In this document: positions 44,124-53,265 of the stretch, piece after piece
How the letters are laid out: every line of letters starts with the position of its first letter
Position numbering within the stretch: position 1 is the stretch's first letter
NCBI RefSeq assembly: GCF_021611515.1
Contig: NZ_CP090960.1
Span: 1,426,001-1,490,000 of the forward strand
DNA: 64,000 nt
Direction: 5' to 3'
DNA from: Mariluticola halotolerans
GTDB taxonomy: Bacteria; Pseudomonadota; Alphaproteobacteria; Rhizobiales; Devosiaceae
Notes under the pieces: generated by a model
Database searches by the model: none
What the model was told of the DNA's origin: nothing
Seen by the model: only the letters and a program-made list of their open reading frames with translations
Made by a program: the position numbers and the translations under genes

Positions 44124-47100
44124 TGAAGATTCCTCTTGCCTTGTGCCCGACCCCATAGGTCGGGCTGATCTGGGTGATGGTGAAGCTAAAACCGTCCGGC
44201 AAGCCGCCGAAATCGGCGATCTGGTCGGCAGCCGCATAGGTGGCAGCAACGCTGCCGGTGTCGAAAGAGCGCAGCAGCATGTCGCCTTCGAAAATCTCGA
44301 TCCGATAGCGTTCCGGGTTCAGATCAAGTGGCACTTCCGACAGCACCCAGCTATTGCCATCGCGCCGGGCGCGGCGGACCCAGGCCAGATGCACATCGCC
44401 ACTTGCCGCCGCCCGCACCGCCCGCAAATGCACCGGCGCCAGCGGCAAGAGCGGATCGATCCCCAATTGCGCTTCAAAGCCGGTGCCGGTGGCGTCATTG
44501 CGCCCAGCATAGGCGGTCAGGGCAAAACCCGCGCCGATAAATTCGGGATCAACCGCAATATCCGCCAACCGCCCGTCAAGCAACATGAAGCGATTGCCCG
44601 CCGAAATACTTTCCAGCGGATCGCCTGTCCCCTCCAGCCCGCGCAATAATTGCGACAAATGATAATCCGCTTCCCCGATCAGTTCGGCCTCGGCAAAGCC
44701 GATCACTTCCCAACTGCCGTCATCGCGTTCCAGCGCCGCGCGATTGCTGCCCGCCAGCACCGCCCCGGGCAACGCTGCTGCCAGATGGCCATTGTGCAAA
44801 TGCACTGAGAGCACCGATTGCCGATCCCAAAGCGCTGGGTTCGATGGTGGCACCGCCGCACTCAACGTGCCGAGAATGGCCGATTGGTGCAATTGGGTCA
44901 GTTCGGCTCCGGTCTGGTCCTCGGCAATCAGCACCTCCCCCGGCCAGGGCAGTGCAATCGCACCGAGCACCAGCCTCGATCCGCCTTCGCCATCGGGCAG
45001 ATGCGCGGCCGTCACGTAAGGATCGCCAGTCGCCAGCGCCACGCTGCCATTCTCCGTCCGGGCGTCGCCCGCAACCGCGTAAACATTCTGGCTGAAGGCT
45101 GCCCGCGCCGTCACCTTGCGATAGGGCCCGTCGCGCAATTCGGTGATGACGAACGGCCCGTCGCGCTGGCCTTTGATGTCGATCAGGTCTCCCACCTCCA
45201 GCGCGGTCATGGAGGGCGGCACCGCGAATTCGAGCGTATCTTCCGCCACAATGGCGCGCGCCAGCACCCGTTCTGCTGCCTGCCGGGCCTCGGCGGCTTC
45301 GATCACAAGGCCAGAATTGACGCTGGCCCCGCCTACACCCGCAACCGCAATCGCTGTCACGGTGCCCGCCAGATAGGCATGCTGGCGATCGAGATAGGAA
45401 AATCCTAAGTGCCCGATCGCCGTCGAGGCGTCCGGGCGACGACGGGAGAGCACAGGATCAGCGCCCGCGATACAATTGTCCGTCGCAATTTCCGCCACCG
45501 CACCGCCGCCAATCCTGTTGGCACTCAGCCCTGAGGGACGGTCGATAATCGAGAGGTCCGCCGCTTCCAGAAGCGGCGCAATCGCGTCGCGCATGGGCAT
45601 GACATTCTCGATCTGAAACCCCTGCACATTCAGCCCGCCGGAAAAGCCCGCCCCGACTTCGGTGCCATAATCGTCGGCCACCGCCGCGATCATCTCGGCC
45701 ACTCCCATCGTGCCCAGCCGGCCCGTCAGCCAATGGCCGGTCATGTAATTGACGCCATCGGACCAGACATTTTGCAGATTGGGGAAAGCTGGAAAGGGCC
45801 GCGCGTCCCAGGTCCATAAATAGAGCCGGCCCGGATCGACCATGCGCCCGCCATAAACCGGCGATACCGGATTATGCGCGCCGCCAGGCCGCCAATATTG
45901 ATGATGCGCACGCAAGAACTGCCGCTGGATCAGCGTATCGGGCGCACCCGAGGAGAAATGCGGCAGTGCGTTCTCGGCGCTTTTCGGGTCGCCAAAGGCG
46001 CTGGGCAGGTTGGTGCCCTTGTCCACCGCGCCACACCCCAGTTCGGTGAACCAGATCGGCTTTGCGCCCGGCACCCAACCGGTCGGGCTCGCCGCCCTTA
46101 TCCCGCCAATCCGGTTATGATGGGCCTTTCCCCACCAGTTCACCAGATCCTTGTAGCGCCAGATCCAGGGTTCATCATGGCTCCCGTCAGTAATAGGGGT
46201 GCGATTGCCCGCCTGCCGGTCAGCCTCAGAGGCGTAAAACCAGTCATAGCCCTCGCCCCCGGCAATATTGGCATGCAAATAGCTGAGATCATGCGGGCTC
46301 GTTGCCAGCGCCGCATCGGCATGGCCGGTGCCGTCGCGCCAGTCCGACAGCGGCATGTAATTGTCGATCCCCACGGCATCGATTGCCGGGCTGGCCCAAA
46401 GCGGATCGAGGTGAAACAGCTTGTCCCCCGGCGCGTCGGGCGGCTGAAAACCTGAATATTCCGACCAGTCGGCGGCATAGGATATTTTCGTGCCCGCCCC
46501 GGCAATAGCGCGCACATCCGCCGCCAGCTCCGCCAACGCCTCGACAAAGGGAAAGCTGTCCACTGTCCGCCGCAGCCGGGTCAGCCCGCGCATTTCCGAG
46601 CCGATCAGAAGCGTTTCCACCCCGCCTGCCAATTGCACCAGATGCGCATAATGCAGGATCATGCGGCGATAGCCCCAGTCCACCGGCCCGGAATAGGCAA
46701 TGGTCTGGCCGCTGGCGTTGAAATCGCCCGGAGCCGCCGCGCCAACAAAGGCCGAAATCCCAGCCTCAATCGCCGCACTCATATCCGGCGTTCCTGCCAG
46801 TCCCGGTGCGGGGTCGCATGTTATACGCCCCCGCCACGGATAGGCCGGCTGGCCCGAATTCTGGGTATAGGGATCAGTCAGGCCATTGTCCCCAGGCACG
46901 TCCATCAGCAGCAGCGGATAAAGCGTCACCTTCAGCCCGCGCGCTTTCAGATCGGCAATCGCTGCCAGCACCGCACTGTCCGAAGGGGTGCCGCCATAGG
47001 CGGGGCCGCCGCCATGCCGGCTCATCACCGGCACATCATTGCGCCCCAAGCCGCTCACCACCCAGTCCGTGCCCTTCACCTGCCGGTCATGGGCCTCAAC

Positions 47101-47958
47101 CCTTGGCTGCACCTTGCAGGAGCCGCAGCGGAGATCATCGCCAAACCAGGCCACCACCAGCGCCACATGTTCAAGCTTCGGGCACATGCCCTGCAAGGCA
47201 TCGATGGAGAGCGTCCAGTCCGAAACCTGCCCGGCAACATGGGTATTCTCCCCGGCAACCGCACCGGGGCCGACAATGCGCACGCGCGGTTGCGGGTCAT
47301 AACCGAATTCGGTCGCGCCAGGGATCACGGTGACCGCCCGCACATCATTTTCCAGATCGCCAGCACTGCGGCACAGCTCGGCCGAAATATTGGGAATGCG
47401 ATTACCGAACGGGGTCAGCGGCAGGCGTTCAAATACGATATAGCAAAGGCCGCGATAGGCCGGGGCCGTGCCCTGTTTGGCGGTGATGAGACTATCGGGC
47501 AACTGGCTTTCGCTGCCCCGGTAAAAGCGGATGTTCAATCCTTCGGTTTCCAGCACTTCGCCATCGGCCCAGATCCGCCCGATATGGGTCACCTCCCCTT
47601 CGCAAAAACCGACTGCAAAATTGGCGGTGATCGTCTCCTCGGTGGTCTGGGTATTGTTATTGCTGCCCTTGGCGCCCGAGGCGTGGCCAGCAATCCGCTC
47701 CAGCTCGGTCGCCCAGATGATATTGCCGCTGACCCGGTTCCAGCCATAAATGCGGGCAATTGCGCCACCTTCCGTGGCGCTTTGCAGACGCACGTCATAG
47801 CCCTTGGCCGGGGTTTGCGCCGGGCTTTCGGCAAAAATGGCATTGTCGATGACACTGCCCGCCAATGCGCCCAAGGCCCGGCCAATGGTCGCGCCCACAG
47901 GGCCACCAATGGCGCCACCTATGGCCTGCCCGACATTGGAGAGGGTAATCGTGGCCAT
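44116..47958 (-). CDS. GTA baseplate/tail tip protein with TIM-barrel-like domain (RcGTA g15 homologue)
   Basis: 1280-residue megatron protein at the tail tip. It starts with a Gly/Ala-rich hydrophobic segment ('GQAIGGAIGGPVGATIGRAL'). The glycosidase-like TIM-barrel domain follows in the middle ('YDWFYASEADRQAGN', 'KPIWFTELGCGAVDKG'), then phage tail-3 and fibronectin-like C-terminal domains. It penetrates or digests the envelope during DNA delivery. Normal length for the family. One-base overlap with the peptidase gene. Confidence 0.93.
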   Translation of the reverse strand: MATITLSNVGQAIGGAIGGPVGATIGRALGALAGSVIDNAIFAESPAQTPAKGYDVRLQSATEGGAIARIYGWNRVSGNIIWATELERIAGHASGAKGSNNNTQTTEETITANFAVGFCEGEVTHIGRIWADGEVLETEGLNIRFYRGSESQLPDSLITAKQGTAPAYRGLCYIVFERLPLTPFGNRIPNISAELCRSAGDLENDVRAVTVIPGATEFGYDPQPRVRIVGPGAVAGENTHVAGQVSDWTLSIDALQGMCPKLEHVALVVAWFGDDLRCGSCKVQPRVEAHDRQVKGTDWVVSGLGRNDVPVMSRHGGGPAYGGTPSDSAVLAAIADLKARGLKVTLYPLLLMDVPGDNGLTDPYTQNSGQPAYPWRGRITCDPAPGLAGTPDMSAAIEAGISAFVGAAAPGDFNASGQTIAYSGPVDWGYRRMILHYAHLVQLAGGVETLLIGSEMRGLTRLRRTVDSFPFVEALAELAADVRAIAGAGTKISYAADWSEYSGFQPPDAPGDKLFHLDPLWASPAIDAVGIDNYMPLSDWRDGTGHADAALATSPHDLSYLHANIAGGEGYDWFYASEADRQAGNRTPITDGSHDEPWIWRYKDLVNWWGKAHHNRIGGIRAASPTGWVPGAKPIWFTELGCGAVDKGTNLPSAFGDPKSAENALPHFSSGAPDTLIQRQFLRAHHQYWRPGGAHNPVSPVYGGRMVDPGRLYLWTWDARPFPAFPNLQNVWSDGVNYMTGHWLTGRLGTMGVAEMIAAVADDYGTEVGAGFSGGLNVQGFQIENVMPMRDAIAPLLEAADLSIIDRPSGLSANRIGGGAVAEIATDNCIAGADPVLSRRRPDASTAIGHLGFSYLDRQHAYLAGTVTAIAVAGVGGASVNSGLVIEAAEARQAAERVLARAIVAEDTLEFAVPPSMTALEVGDLIDIKGQRDGPFVITELRDGPYRKVTARAAFSQNVYAVAGDARTENGSVALATGDPYVTAAHLPDGEGGSRLVLGAIALPWPGEVLIAEDQTGAELTQLHQSAILGTLSAAVPPSNPALWDRQSVLSVHLHNGHLAAALPGAVLAGSNRAALERDDGSWEVIGFAEAELIGEADYHLSQLLRGLEGTGDPLESISAGNRFMLLDGRLADIAVDPEFIGAGFALTAYAGRNDATGTGFEAQLGIDPLLPLAPVHLRAVRAAASGDVHLAWVRRARRDGNSWVLSEVPLDLNPERYRIEIFEGDMLLRSFDTGSVAATYAAADQIADFGGLPDGFSFTITQISPTYGVGHKARGIFNG

Positions 47959-48395
47959 CAGGATTTATCCATTCTCGGGAATTGAAGAACGCCGGCCAGC
48001 CGCCGCCGCCAGGCTTCTGTCAGATTGGCTTCCACCACCCCCATTTGCTCCTGGGCATGGATAAAACTGGTCCGGCTCACCATGATGCCGCAATGTTTGG
48101 GCGGCATTGCCCGATGCAGCCGGAACAGGATCACGTCCCCCGCCTGCGGCTCGCCTTCGACAGGCTGCAAAAATGTCTCCGCCGCCGCCAACAGCGATCC
48201 GGCATGGGCGGGGTCGCGCCAGTCGGCCCGATAGGGTGGTATGCGCACCGGCTCCGCCCCGTTGATTTGCCGCCACACGCCGCGCAACAGCCCAAGGCAA
48301 TCACAGCCGGCCCCCAGCGTACTGGCCTGATGGCGATAAGGTGTGCCAAGCCAGGCGCGCGCCGCGCCGACGATCTCGTCTGGATCAGCGTTCAT
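47958..48395 (-). CDS. NlpC/P60 cell-wall peptidase of the GTA tail (g14 homologue)
   Basis: 145-residue cysteine peptidase that cleaves peptidoglycan during tail penetration. Catalytic Cys33 is in 'GAGCDCLGLLRGV' and the catalytic His101 in 'PPKHCGIMV', with polar third residue near His113. It overlaps the preceding gene by four bases. Confidence 0.92.
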   Translation of the reverse strand: MNADPDEIVGAARAWLGTPYRHQASTLGAGCDCLGLLRGVWRQINGAEPVRIPPYRADWRDPAHAGSLLAAAETFLQPVEGEPQAGDVILFRLHRAMPPKHCGIMVSRTSFIHAQEQMGVVEANLTEAWRRRLAGVLQFPRMDKS

Positions 48396-49282
48396 TTGAC
48401 CAGCGGCCTGCCGTGAAAATCAGCGCCGGGGCGCGGATAGCGCAAAATGAAATCATTGCCGGGAATATGCGGGAAGCCACGAAAATTGACGCTGTTGGCA
48501 AACTTCTGGCGACAGGTGACAAAGCGCCGGTCGCACCCGGCATGAAGGGTCAGTGTGTCCCCTGCCTCAACCCAGTCACCTACCGGTTGATTGAACGCGA
48601 GCACGGTTTCGCCCGCATGCTGTATCTGGGTTACCAGCCGGTCGGTCTTTCCCTGTCTTGCGCCCGCAGTCCATGTGGCCCGGCCAAAATCAAACCAGCC
48701 GCTTTTAAACCCGCTCAACAGGGTGACGGCAACGCTCTGTCGGCCCCTTACATCTGTCACCACCGTTTCAGCCTTGAAGGCTGCCGCCTCGAGATTGATG
48801 CCGCAACGGTTGTCACCCAGTTCGGCGCTGCACAGGTTTTGATAGATCCGGCCCCGCGCCACGTTCAACGCATGTTGTGCCGAGCGCAGTTCGAGCCGGA
48901 ACACACCATCCTCGCGGGTGATCTCGCCAATGGTGTCGCGCCGCAGCAAATGGCGCACGGCGGGATTGCGCCAGTTCACCCGCCAGGTCTCCACCTCCGC
49001 CCCGTCATACCGGCCGAGCAGAATGTCATTTTCGGTCACCGCATCCACATGCAAAAAGCCGCTGACTTCGCTATTGTCCACTTGGGCCCCAAGCTTTGCA
49101 GCGGTCGCTCCACCGTCCAGCCCGAGGGCTGAGTCGAAGCGTGTCCCCTCGAATTCCAGCGCCACATCATGATCGGTAAAGCCGAGCACCAGTCCATCGC
49201 GCCGGGTCAGCCGCCAGCAGGTTGCTAAAGTTGTAGCTCCACTTGCGATATGGTCGCTAAAGCCTTGTTGCAGAATCCTCAT
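48392..49282 (-). CDS. DUF2163-domain GTA tail protein (g13 homologue)
   Basis: 296-residue baseplate hub protein. The N-terminal 'HIASGATTLATCWRLTRRDG' followed by 'LVLGFTDHDVALEFEG' is the DUF2163 signature, and the C-terminal phage_BR0599 region contains 'CDRRFVTCRQKFANSVNFRG', which in RcGTA binds a 4Fe-4S cluster through cysteines. ATGA overlaps on both sides. Confidence 0.92.
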   Translation of the reverse strand: MRILQQGFSDHIASGATTLATCWRLTRRDGLVLGFTDHDVALEFEGTRFDSALGLDGGATAAKLGAQVDNSEVSGFLHVDAVTENDILLGRYDGAEVETWRVNWRNPAVRHLLRRDTIGEITREDGVFRLELRSAQHALNVARGRIYQNLCSAELGDNRCGINLEAAAFKAETVVTDVRGRQSVAVTLLSGFKSGWFDFGRATWTAGARQGKTDRLVTQIQHAGETVLAFNQPVGDWVEAGDTLTLHAGCDRRFVTCRQKFANSVNFRGFPHIPGNDFILRYPRPGADFHGRPLVK

Positions 49283-49905
49283 TCGCGCACCTCGATCAGC
49301 GGAATACTGGGTGCTTCCGCCGCGTCAAAACTCGATAATTCAATATCCAGCCGGTCGATATCGAAGCGGACTGGCACATCGAATTCAAAGCCCGCCGTCA
49401 CCAGGTCACCAATCGGCGGTGCCAGATCAAGCGTCACCAGACCGGTCAAATCATCGACTTCAAAATCCGCCGCACCCAGTTCCACCCCGGCCACCGCCAC
49501 GCGTACGCTTGCCGCCAAAGGCTTGGTGATCGGGCGGTCATAATGGTCAAAATCCGCGCCATAACGCTTGATCAATTGAAAGGTTTTTTGCGCCGCATCA
49601 CCAATGCCAATCTGCTGGTCAAACGGGGTCGGCGCAGCAAAGCCGTTGGAGCCATGGTCCAGCGCATCGCGCCATAAAAAGCTATGAAAGCGCCCGCGTC
49701 GCTCCTCGAAAAACGCCAGAACCGCCTGCATGTCGGCGCGCGACTTAATGCCATAACCGGCATTGTAGCGCCGCCGCGCATGGGCCCAACGGCTGTTGCG
49801 TTCCTCCGCGCCCGAGGCGAGCGTTACCACATCGGTGGCCCGTTCCGGCCCGCCGCGCGCGCCCAGCGCCACATCGAGCGGAAAGCGGATTTTGTGGAAC
49901 GCCAT
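49279..49905 (-). CDS. DUF2460-domain GTA distal tail protein (g12 homologue)
   Basis: 208 residues, the distal tail protein linking the tail tube to the baseplate. Signature 'FPLDVALGARGGPERATDVV', then 'RRYNAGYGIKSRADMQAVLA' and 'GRFHSFLWRD'. Starts with TGATG overlap after the tape measure gene. Confidence 0.92.
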   Translation of the reverse strand: MAFHKIRFPLDVALGARGGPERATDVVTLASGAEERNSRWAHARRRYNAGYGIKSRADMQAVLAFFEERRGRFHSFLWRDALDHGSNGFAAPTPFDQQIGIGDAAQKTFQLIKRYGADFDHYDRPITKPLAASVRVAVAGVELGAADFEVDDLTGLVTLDLAPPIGDLVTAGFEFDVPVRFDIDRLDIELSSFDAAEAPSIPLIEVRE

Positions 49906-50462
49906 CAGCTCGCCCTCCGCCCGCGCTTGACCGCCCGCAACAGCATGGCGCTCATTTCCGCCTCCGCGCCGATAAAGCTTTGCGCATTGCTCGCCTGCAC
50001 ATTGACCGAAATCGAGATCGGCGCGCTGGCCGCACTGGCCACCCCCAGCCGCCCATCGCTGCCCCGCGCCAATGGCAAAATAGCTTCCGGCCCGGCCTCT
50101 CCGGCCAGCCCCGTGCCGCCCCGCATCGGGAAATAGCTCGGGGCGGCAATCACCCCGCCCTTGGCAAAAGCCTGCACCCCGCCCAGCGCCGGATTGGTCG
50201 CGGTGAACAGGTTCTCGACCAGATTTCCCGCCAGATTGGTCACCGGCTTTAGCGCCGCCTTCAAGGCGATATCGGCAAAGGACTTGCCGATATCCCCCAG
50301 CAGCGACCGCAAATCCTTGCCGTCCAATATCGCGCCGTGAAAGGCTTTCGAGAGGCTCCGCGACACCCCATCGGCCAGATCGTCGATCCGCTCCAGTTCC
50401 AGCGATACATCGCTCAATTCACCGCGAAAATCCGCGGTAAAAAGGTCATCAGCACCGGCCAT
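49905..50462 (-). CDS. Short GTA tail tape measure protein (g11 homologue)
   Basis: 185 residues, near the roughly 220 of RcGTA g11, which fits the short tail of GTA particles. Features: an N-terminal helical region and the Gly-rich 'FAKGGVIAAPSYFPMRGGTG' followed by 'LAGEAGPEAILPLARGSDGR', typical of tape measure C-termini. It overlaps the preceding gene by 14 bases. Confidence 0.9.
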   Translation of the reverse strand: MAGADDLFTADFRGELSDVSLELERIDDLADGVSRSLSKAFHGAILDGKDLRSLLGDIGKSFADIALKAALKPVTNLAGNLVENLFTATNPALGGVQAFAKGGVIAAPSYFPMRGGTGLAGEAGPEAILPLARGSDGRLGVASAASAPISISVNVQASNAQSFIGAEAEMSAMLLRAVKRGRRAS

Positions 50463-50655
50463 TTTTGGCCTCCTTGTCGGGAAAATTTTGCATCAGGTCA
50501 TCAAGGCGCTGCCGGTTAAGCGGCGCGGCGTCACCATAAAACGCCCGATAGGCCGCCCCCAGTTCGCGCGGGGTCATGGCCCAGAATGCCTTTGGCGACA
50601 GCCGCAAAATGCCAAAGCCAAAGCGCGTGGCGGTTTCCCAGGGAAACGGCGTCAT
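50449..50655 (-). CDS. GTA tail assembly chaperone-like small protein (g10.1 homologue)
   Basis: 68 residues with 'FGFGILRLSPKAFWAMTPRE', the signature of the DUF2376/phage tail assembly chaperone proteins placed between the tail tube genes and the tape measure in GTAs. Often made as an overlapping small gene; here a separate ATG with four-base overlap to the preceding gene. Confidence 0.85.
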   Translation of the reverse strand: MTPFPWETATRFGFGILRLSPKAFWAMTPRELGAAYRAFYGDAAPLNRQRLDDLMQNFPDKEAKNGRC

Positions 50656-50966
50656 GCCGGGGTGCCAAAGGTTGCCTGCAACAGGTTGAGCGCGATTTGC
50701 GCCGCCCCGGCCAGCCCGCCTTCAACGCTCATGCGCGCCAGATCATCATCGGTCACATCATGGCCGCCCCCGCGCAGGCCCGCCCCAAGGATCGCCACCA
50801 GATCCCGGGCCGAAATCCGCCCTTCGGCAAAGCGTTCGCTCAATCCCATCAGGTCCCCGGTCTGCAACCGGGTTTCCAGTTCCGCCAGCGCCCCAAGGGT
50901 CAGGCAGAGCGTGTGCTTTTCGCCATCAATCATGGCCTCGATTTCACCGCGCAGCGCATTGGCCAT
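50652..50966 (-). CDS. GTA gp10-family tail protein
   Basis: 104 residues, with 'HTLCLTLGALAELETRLQTG' and 'DLVAILGAGLRGGGHDV', matching the GTA-gp10 tail family. Two bases separate its start from the major tail protein stop. Confidence 0.87.
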   Translation of the reverse strand: MANALRGEIEAMIDGEKHTLCLTLGALAELETRLQTGDLMGLSERFAEGRISARDLVAILGAGLRGGGHDVTDDDLARMSVEGGLAGAAQIALNLLQATFGTPA

Positions 50967-50968
50967 GA

Positions 50969-51382
50969 TCAGGCTCCCGTAAAGCTCAATTGACCGGCGC
51001 TTTCGAGCGCCATGTCGAAGGTCACTTCCCCGGCGTGATCGGCGGCAAATTCCAGCGCCACGATCTGGAACGGGCCTTCAACCGTGCCGAAATCGGGAAT
51101 GACCAATTGCCAGCTGCGGATGGTCCCGGCGAAAAACAGCGCCCGGATTTCGGCATCCGAGGTGCGATCCTTGAAAATTCCCGCCCCGGACAGTGCCGCC
51201 CGCTTGATCCCACCGCCGGCCAACAACTCGCGCCAGCGCCCGGCGCTTTCCGCGTCGGTAATATCGATACTGGCCGCGTTGAACGCCAGGGTCCGGCTGC
51301 GCAATCCGGCCACGGTCAAAAAACTGCCCGCCCCGGTCTGGTCGAGCTTTAACAACATGTCTCTGCCGCTTTGGGCGCTCAT
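50969..51382 (-). CDS. GTA major tail protein (g9 homologue)
   Basis: 137-residue tail tube subunit. Typical start MSAQSGRDMLLKLDQ, then 'VAGLRSRTLAFNAASIDITD'. The ATG at 51380-51382 follows GGAGACGACC. A much longer ORF in the same frame extends into the DUF3168 gene but is an out-of-frame shadow there. Confidence 0.92.
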   Translation of the reverse strand: MSAQSGRDMLLKLDQTGAGSFLTVAGLRSRTLAFNAASIDITDAESAGRWRELLAGGGIKRAALSGAGIFKDRTSDAEIRALFFAGTIRSWQLVIPDFGTVEGPFQIVALEFAADHAGEVTFDMALESAGQLSFTGA

Positions 51383-51392
51383 GGTCGTCTCC

Positions 51393-51806
51393 TCAATTCT
51401 CAAGGGGTTCAGTGAAAAACCGCAAGGCAATCGCCGCCCGGGCCTGCCCGGTCTGGCTATCAATGCTGGTGTCGGTGCGGTCATGCTGGGCAAAAGTGAC
51501 GCGCAAATCCGGGCCGGAGAGATCGCTCTCCAGCGCCAGTGCCACCACCCGTTCGGCAATCGCCAGCACCGCCTTGCGGCTCGGGTGCCGGTGCCAGCAA
51601 TGCAGCAATATCCGGTGGTCATTTCCCGGCGCGTCGTCGCCGTCGCGTGGCAGGATGTCGTGGCGCATGATCGCCACATAGGGCGTGCGCTGCCCCTTGG
51701 GCGGCGCATCGAAAACCGCCGGACCACCCAACGCTGCCGTCAGTGCACTATCGGCCAAAAGCGCCGCCACAAGGCTGGTCTGCAAGGCAAGGATCGGATG
51801 GGTCAT
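51393..51806 (-). CDS. DUF3168 tail terminator protein (g8 homologue)
   Basis: 137 residues starting MTHPILALQTSLVAALLAD, the DUF3168 family that caps the tail tube. The ATG at 51804-51806 overlaps the adaptor stop by one base (TGATG); the ORF extends 11 codons further upstream into that gene. Confidence 0.9.
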   Translation of the reverse strand: MTHPILALQTSLVAALLADSALTAALGGPAVFDAPPKGQRTPYVAIMRHDILPRDGDDAPGNDHRILLHCWHRHPSRKAVLAIAERVVALALESDLSGPDLRVTFAQHDRTDTSIDSQTGQARAAIALRFFTEPLEN

Positions 51807-52147
51807 CAGCCAGTCACCTGCATTTCGCTGCAAGCGCAACTGAGATAGGCCCGGCGGCCATTGAGATCATCGGCGCTCAGCACTTCCAGCCCCCGCCCGC
51901 GATAGATAATCCGGTCCCCCGGATTAAGATCGGTGCGAAACCTTGTCACCACCATATGCGAGGCGCGGACAGCGCGGGCATCCGCCTCCGTCCGCACGTG
52001 CCCCGCGAGCGGTGCCACCCGGGCCCAGACGGTTGCCAGCGGCACATAAAGCGCCTGATGCCCGCCTTCGCCTTCGGCCAACATGGTCTTTTGCTGCAAT
52101 TGCACGCGGTCGCGCAGGCTGCCAATCGGCGGGGTGCGCCCGGTCAT
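51806..52147 (-). CDS. Phage head-tail adaptor (stopper), g7 homologue
   Basis: 113 residues with 'RDRVQLQQKTMLAEGEGGHQ' and 'WARVAPLAG', the head-tail joining/head closure family. It lies between the connector and the tail terminator in canonical GTA order, with four-base overlap to the connector gene. Confidence 0.9.
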   Translation of the reverse strand: MTGRTPPIGSLRDRVQLQQKTMLAEGEGGHQALYVPLATVWARVAPLAGHVRTEADARAVRASHMVVTRFRTDLNPGDRIIYRGRGLEVLSADDLNGRRAYLSCACSEMQVTG

Positions 52148-52722
52148 AGCCGCGCCACCCGGTAATGGGCGACCAATCGGTCAAACCCGCCCGGCACCAC
52201 CGCCCCGCTCCCCGCAATCACCACCGCATCGCGATGTTCAAACCAGTAGCCGATCAGGCTCAGCACCGCCTGGCGGATATCCGCCGGCACATCTTCCGGC
52301 TCGGTGCCGAAACCGGCGACATAATCAATCTCGATCCCGTTGCGCGCCCGCAAATCGGGCATCCCGGCAATCGTTTGCGGCAAAAACAGCCGCGCCGGGG
52401 CAGTTGCTGTTTCCGGCTGAAACTGGGCCAGAGCGATCTCGTACCCCGTCCCTTCGTCGTCATAGGCCGTGATCGCCGTCAGCGCCAATAGCGGCGCGAC
52501 CGGCAAATGGACCATCCGGTCCAAAGGCCAGTCATCGCGTAACGCGCGCCAGCTCTGGGCAATCAACGCCCGCCCGGTCACGCCTTCTACATGCAGCCGC
52601 GCGGCGGTGATCAATGTGGTGATAAAGGCATCTTCGGCGCTGTCATCCACGCGCAAAAACGCTCTTGCCTCGGCAAGCCCCACCGGCTCCACCACCGGCC
52701 CTGCAAGCAGATAGGAGGTCAT
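52144..52722 (-). CDS. Head-tail connector (adaptor ring), g6 homologue
   Basis: 192 residues. Signature 'PVGLAEARAFLRVDDSAEDA' and 'RLHVEGVTGRALIAQSW' of the gp6-like connector that joins portal to tail. The 543-bp gap upstream, before the capsid gene, is filled by dispersed repeats. Confidence 0.92.
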   Translation of the reverse strand: MTSYLLAGPVVEPVGLAEARAFLRVDDSAEDAFITTLITAARLHVEGVTGRALIAQSWRALRDDWPLDRMVHLPVAPLLALTAITAYDDEGTGYEIALAQFQPETATAPARLFLPQTIAGMPDLRARNGIEIDYVAGFGTEPEDVPADIRQAVLSLIGYWFEHRDAVVIAGSGAVVPGGFDRLVAHYRVARL

Positions 52723-52799
52723 GATTGTTCTCTTTTGATTTGTTGGTTTTTCAGGCCTTGAGGGTCAGGGCGAGCTCGGACACCGCGCCCATCCTCAAC

Positions 52800-53243
52800 G
52801 TCATTCCCGACCCGATCGGGAATCCAGCGCGCCGCGTCGGCGGCGCAAGGTATCTCTTTTGCGGGCAAGACTGCCCGCACTGGATTCCCGCCTGCGCGGG
52901 AATGACGGTGAACGAGCCGCTCCCTCCTTCCCCCGTCCCGGGAGAGAGAAGGAGAAACCAAACCCCTCTTCCTTCTCCCTCGGGCTTGACCCGAGGGTCC
53001 ATGCGATACCCGCCACACCGAATGGATGCCCGGATCAAGTCCGGGCAAAAAGGGGGTGGGTCTGGATTGGCAAGGACCCCCGAAGCCCTCATCCTGAGCC
53101 TGTCGAAGGACGAGGGTGAGGCGGGACAAACCCATCCCGCCCCGTCATTGCGAGCGGGCGCAGACCGCGCGGCAATCCAGAGCGGCAGGCACGGTGAGAA
53201 TAGCTCTGGATTGCTTCTGCGGCGTTGCCGCCTCGCAATGACG
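52800..53243. repeat. Repeat island A between capsid and connector genes
   Basis: No gene is seen here. In order it holds: a 107-bp unit with CATTCCCGACCCGATCGGGA at its start and a CATTCCCG-type palindrome at its end (52800-52906); a GGGCTTGACCCGAGGG ... CCCGGATCAAGTCCGGG unit (about 52978-53047); a CTCATCCTGAGCCTGTCGAA unit (53087-53115); and a 101-bp unit bounded by CGTCATTGCGAG and CTCGCAATGACG (53143-53243). The same units recur in the same order and orientation in island B (55440-56063). Confidence 0.82.
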
Positions 53244-53265
53244 GGGACCTGCGGATAGCCCGCCC

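Noticed and set aside
46633-47985. 450-codon plus-strand ORF opposite the GTA tail tip gene
   Set aside because: Shadow of the 1280-residue protein on the minus strand; low-complexity composition and no ribosome site.
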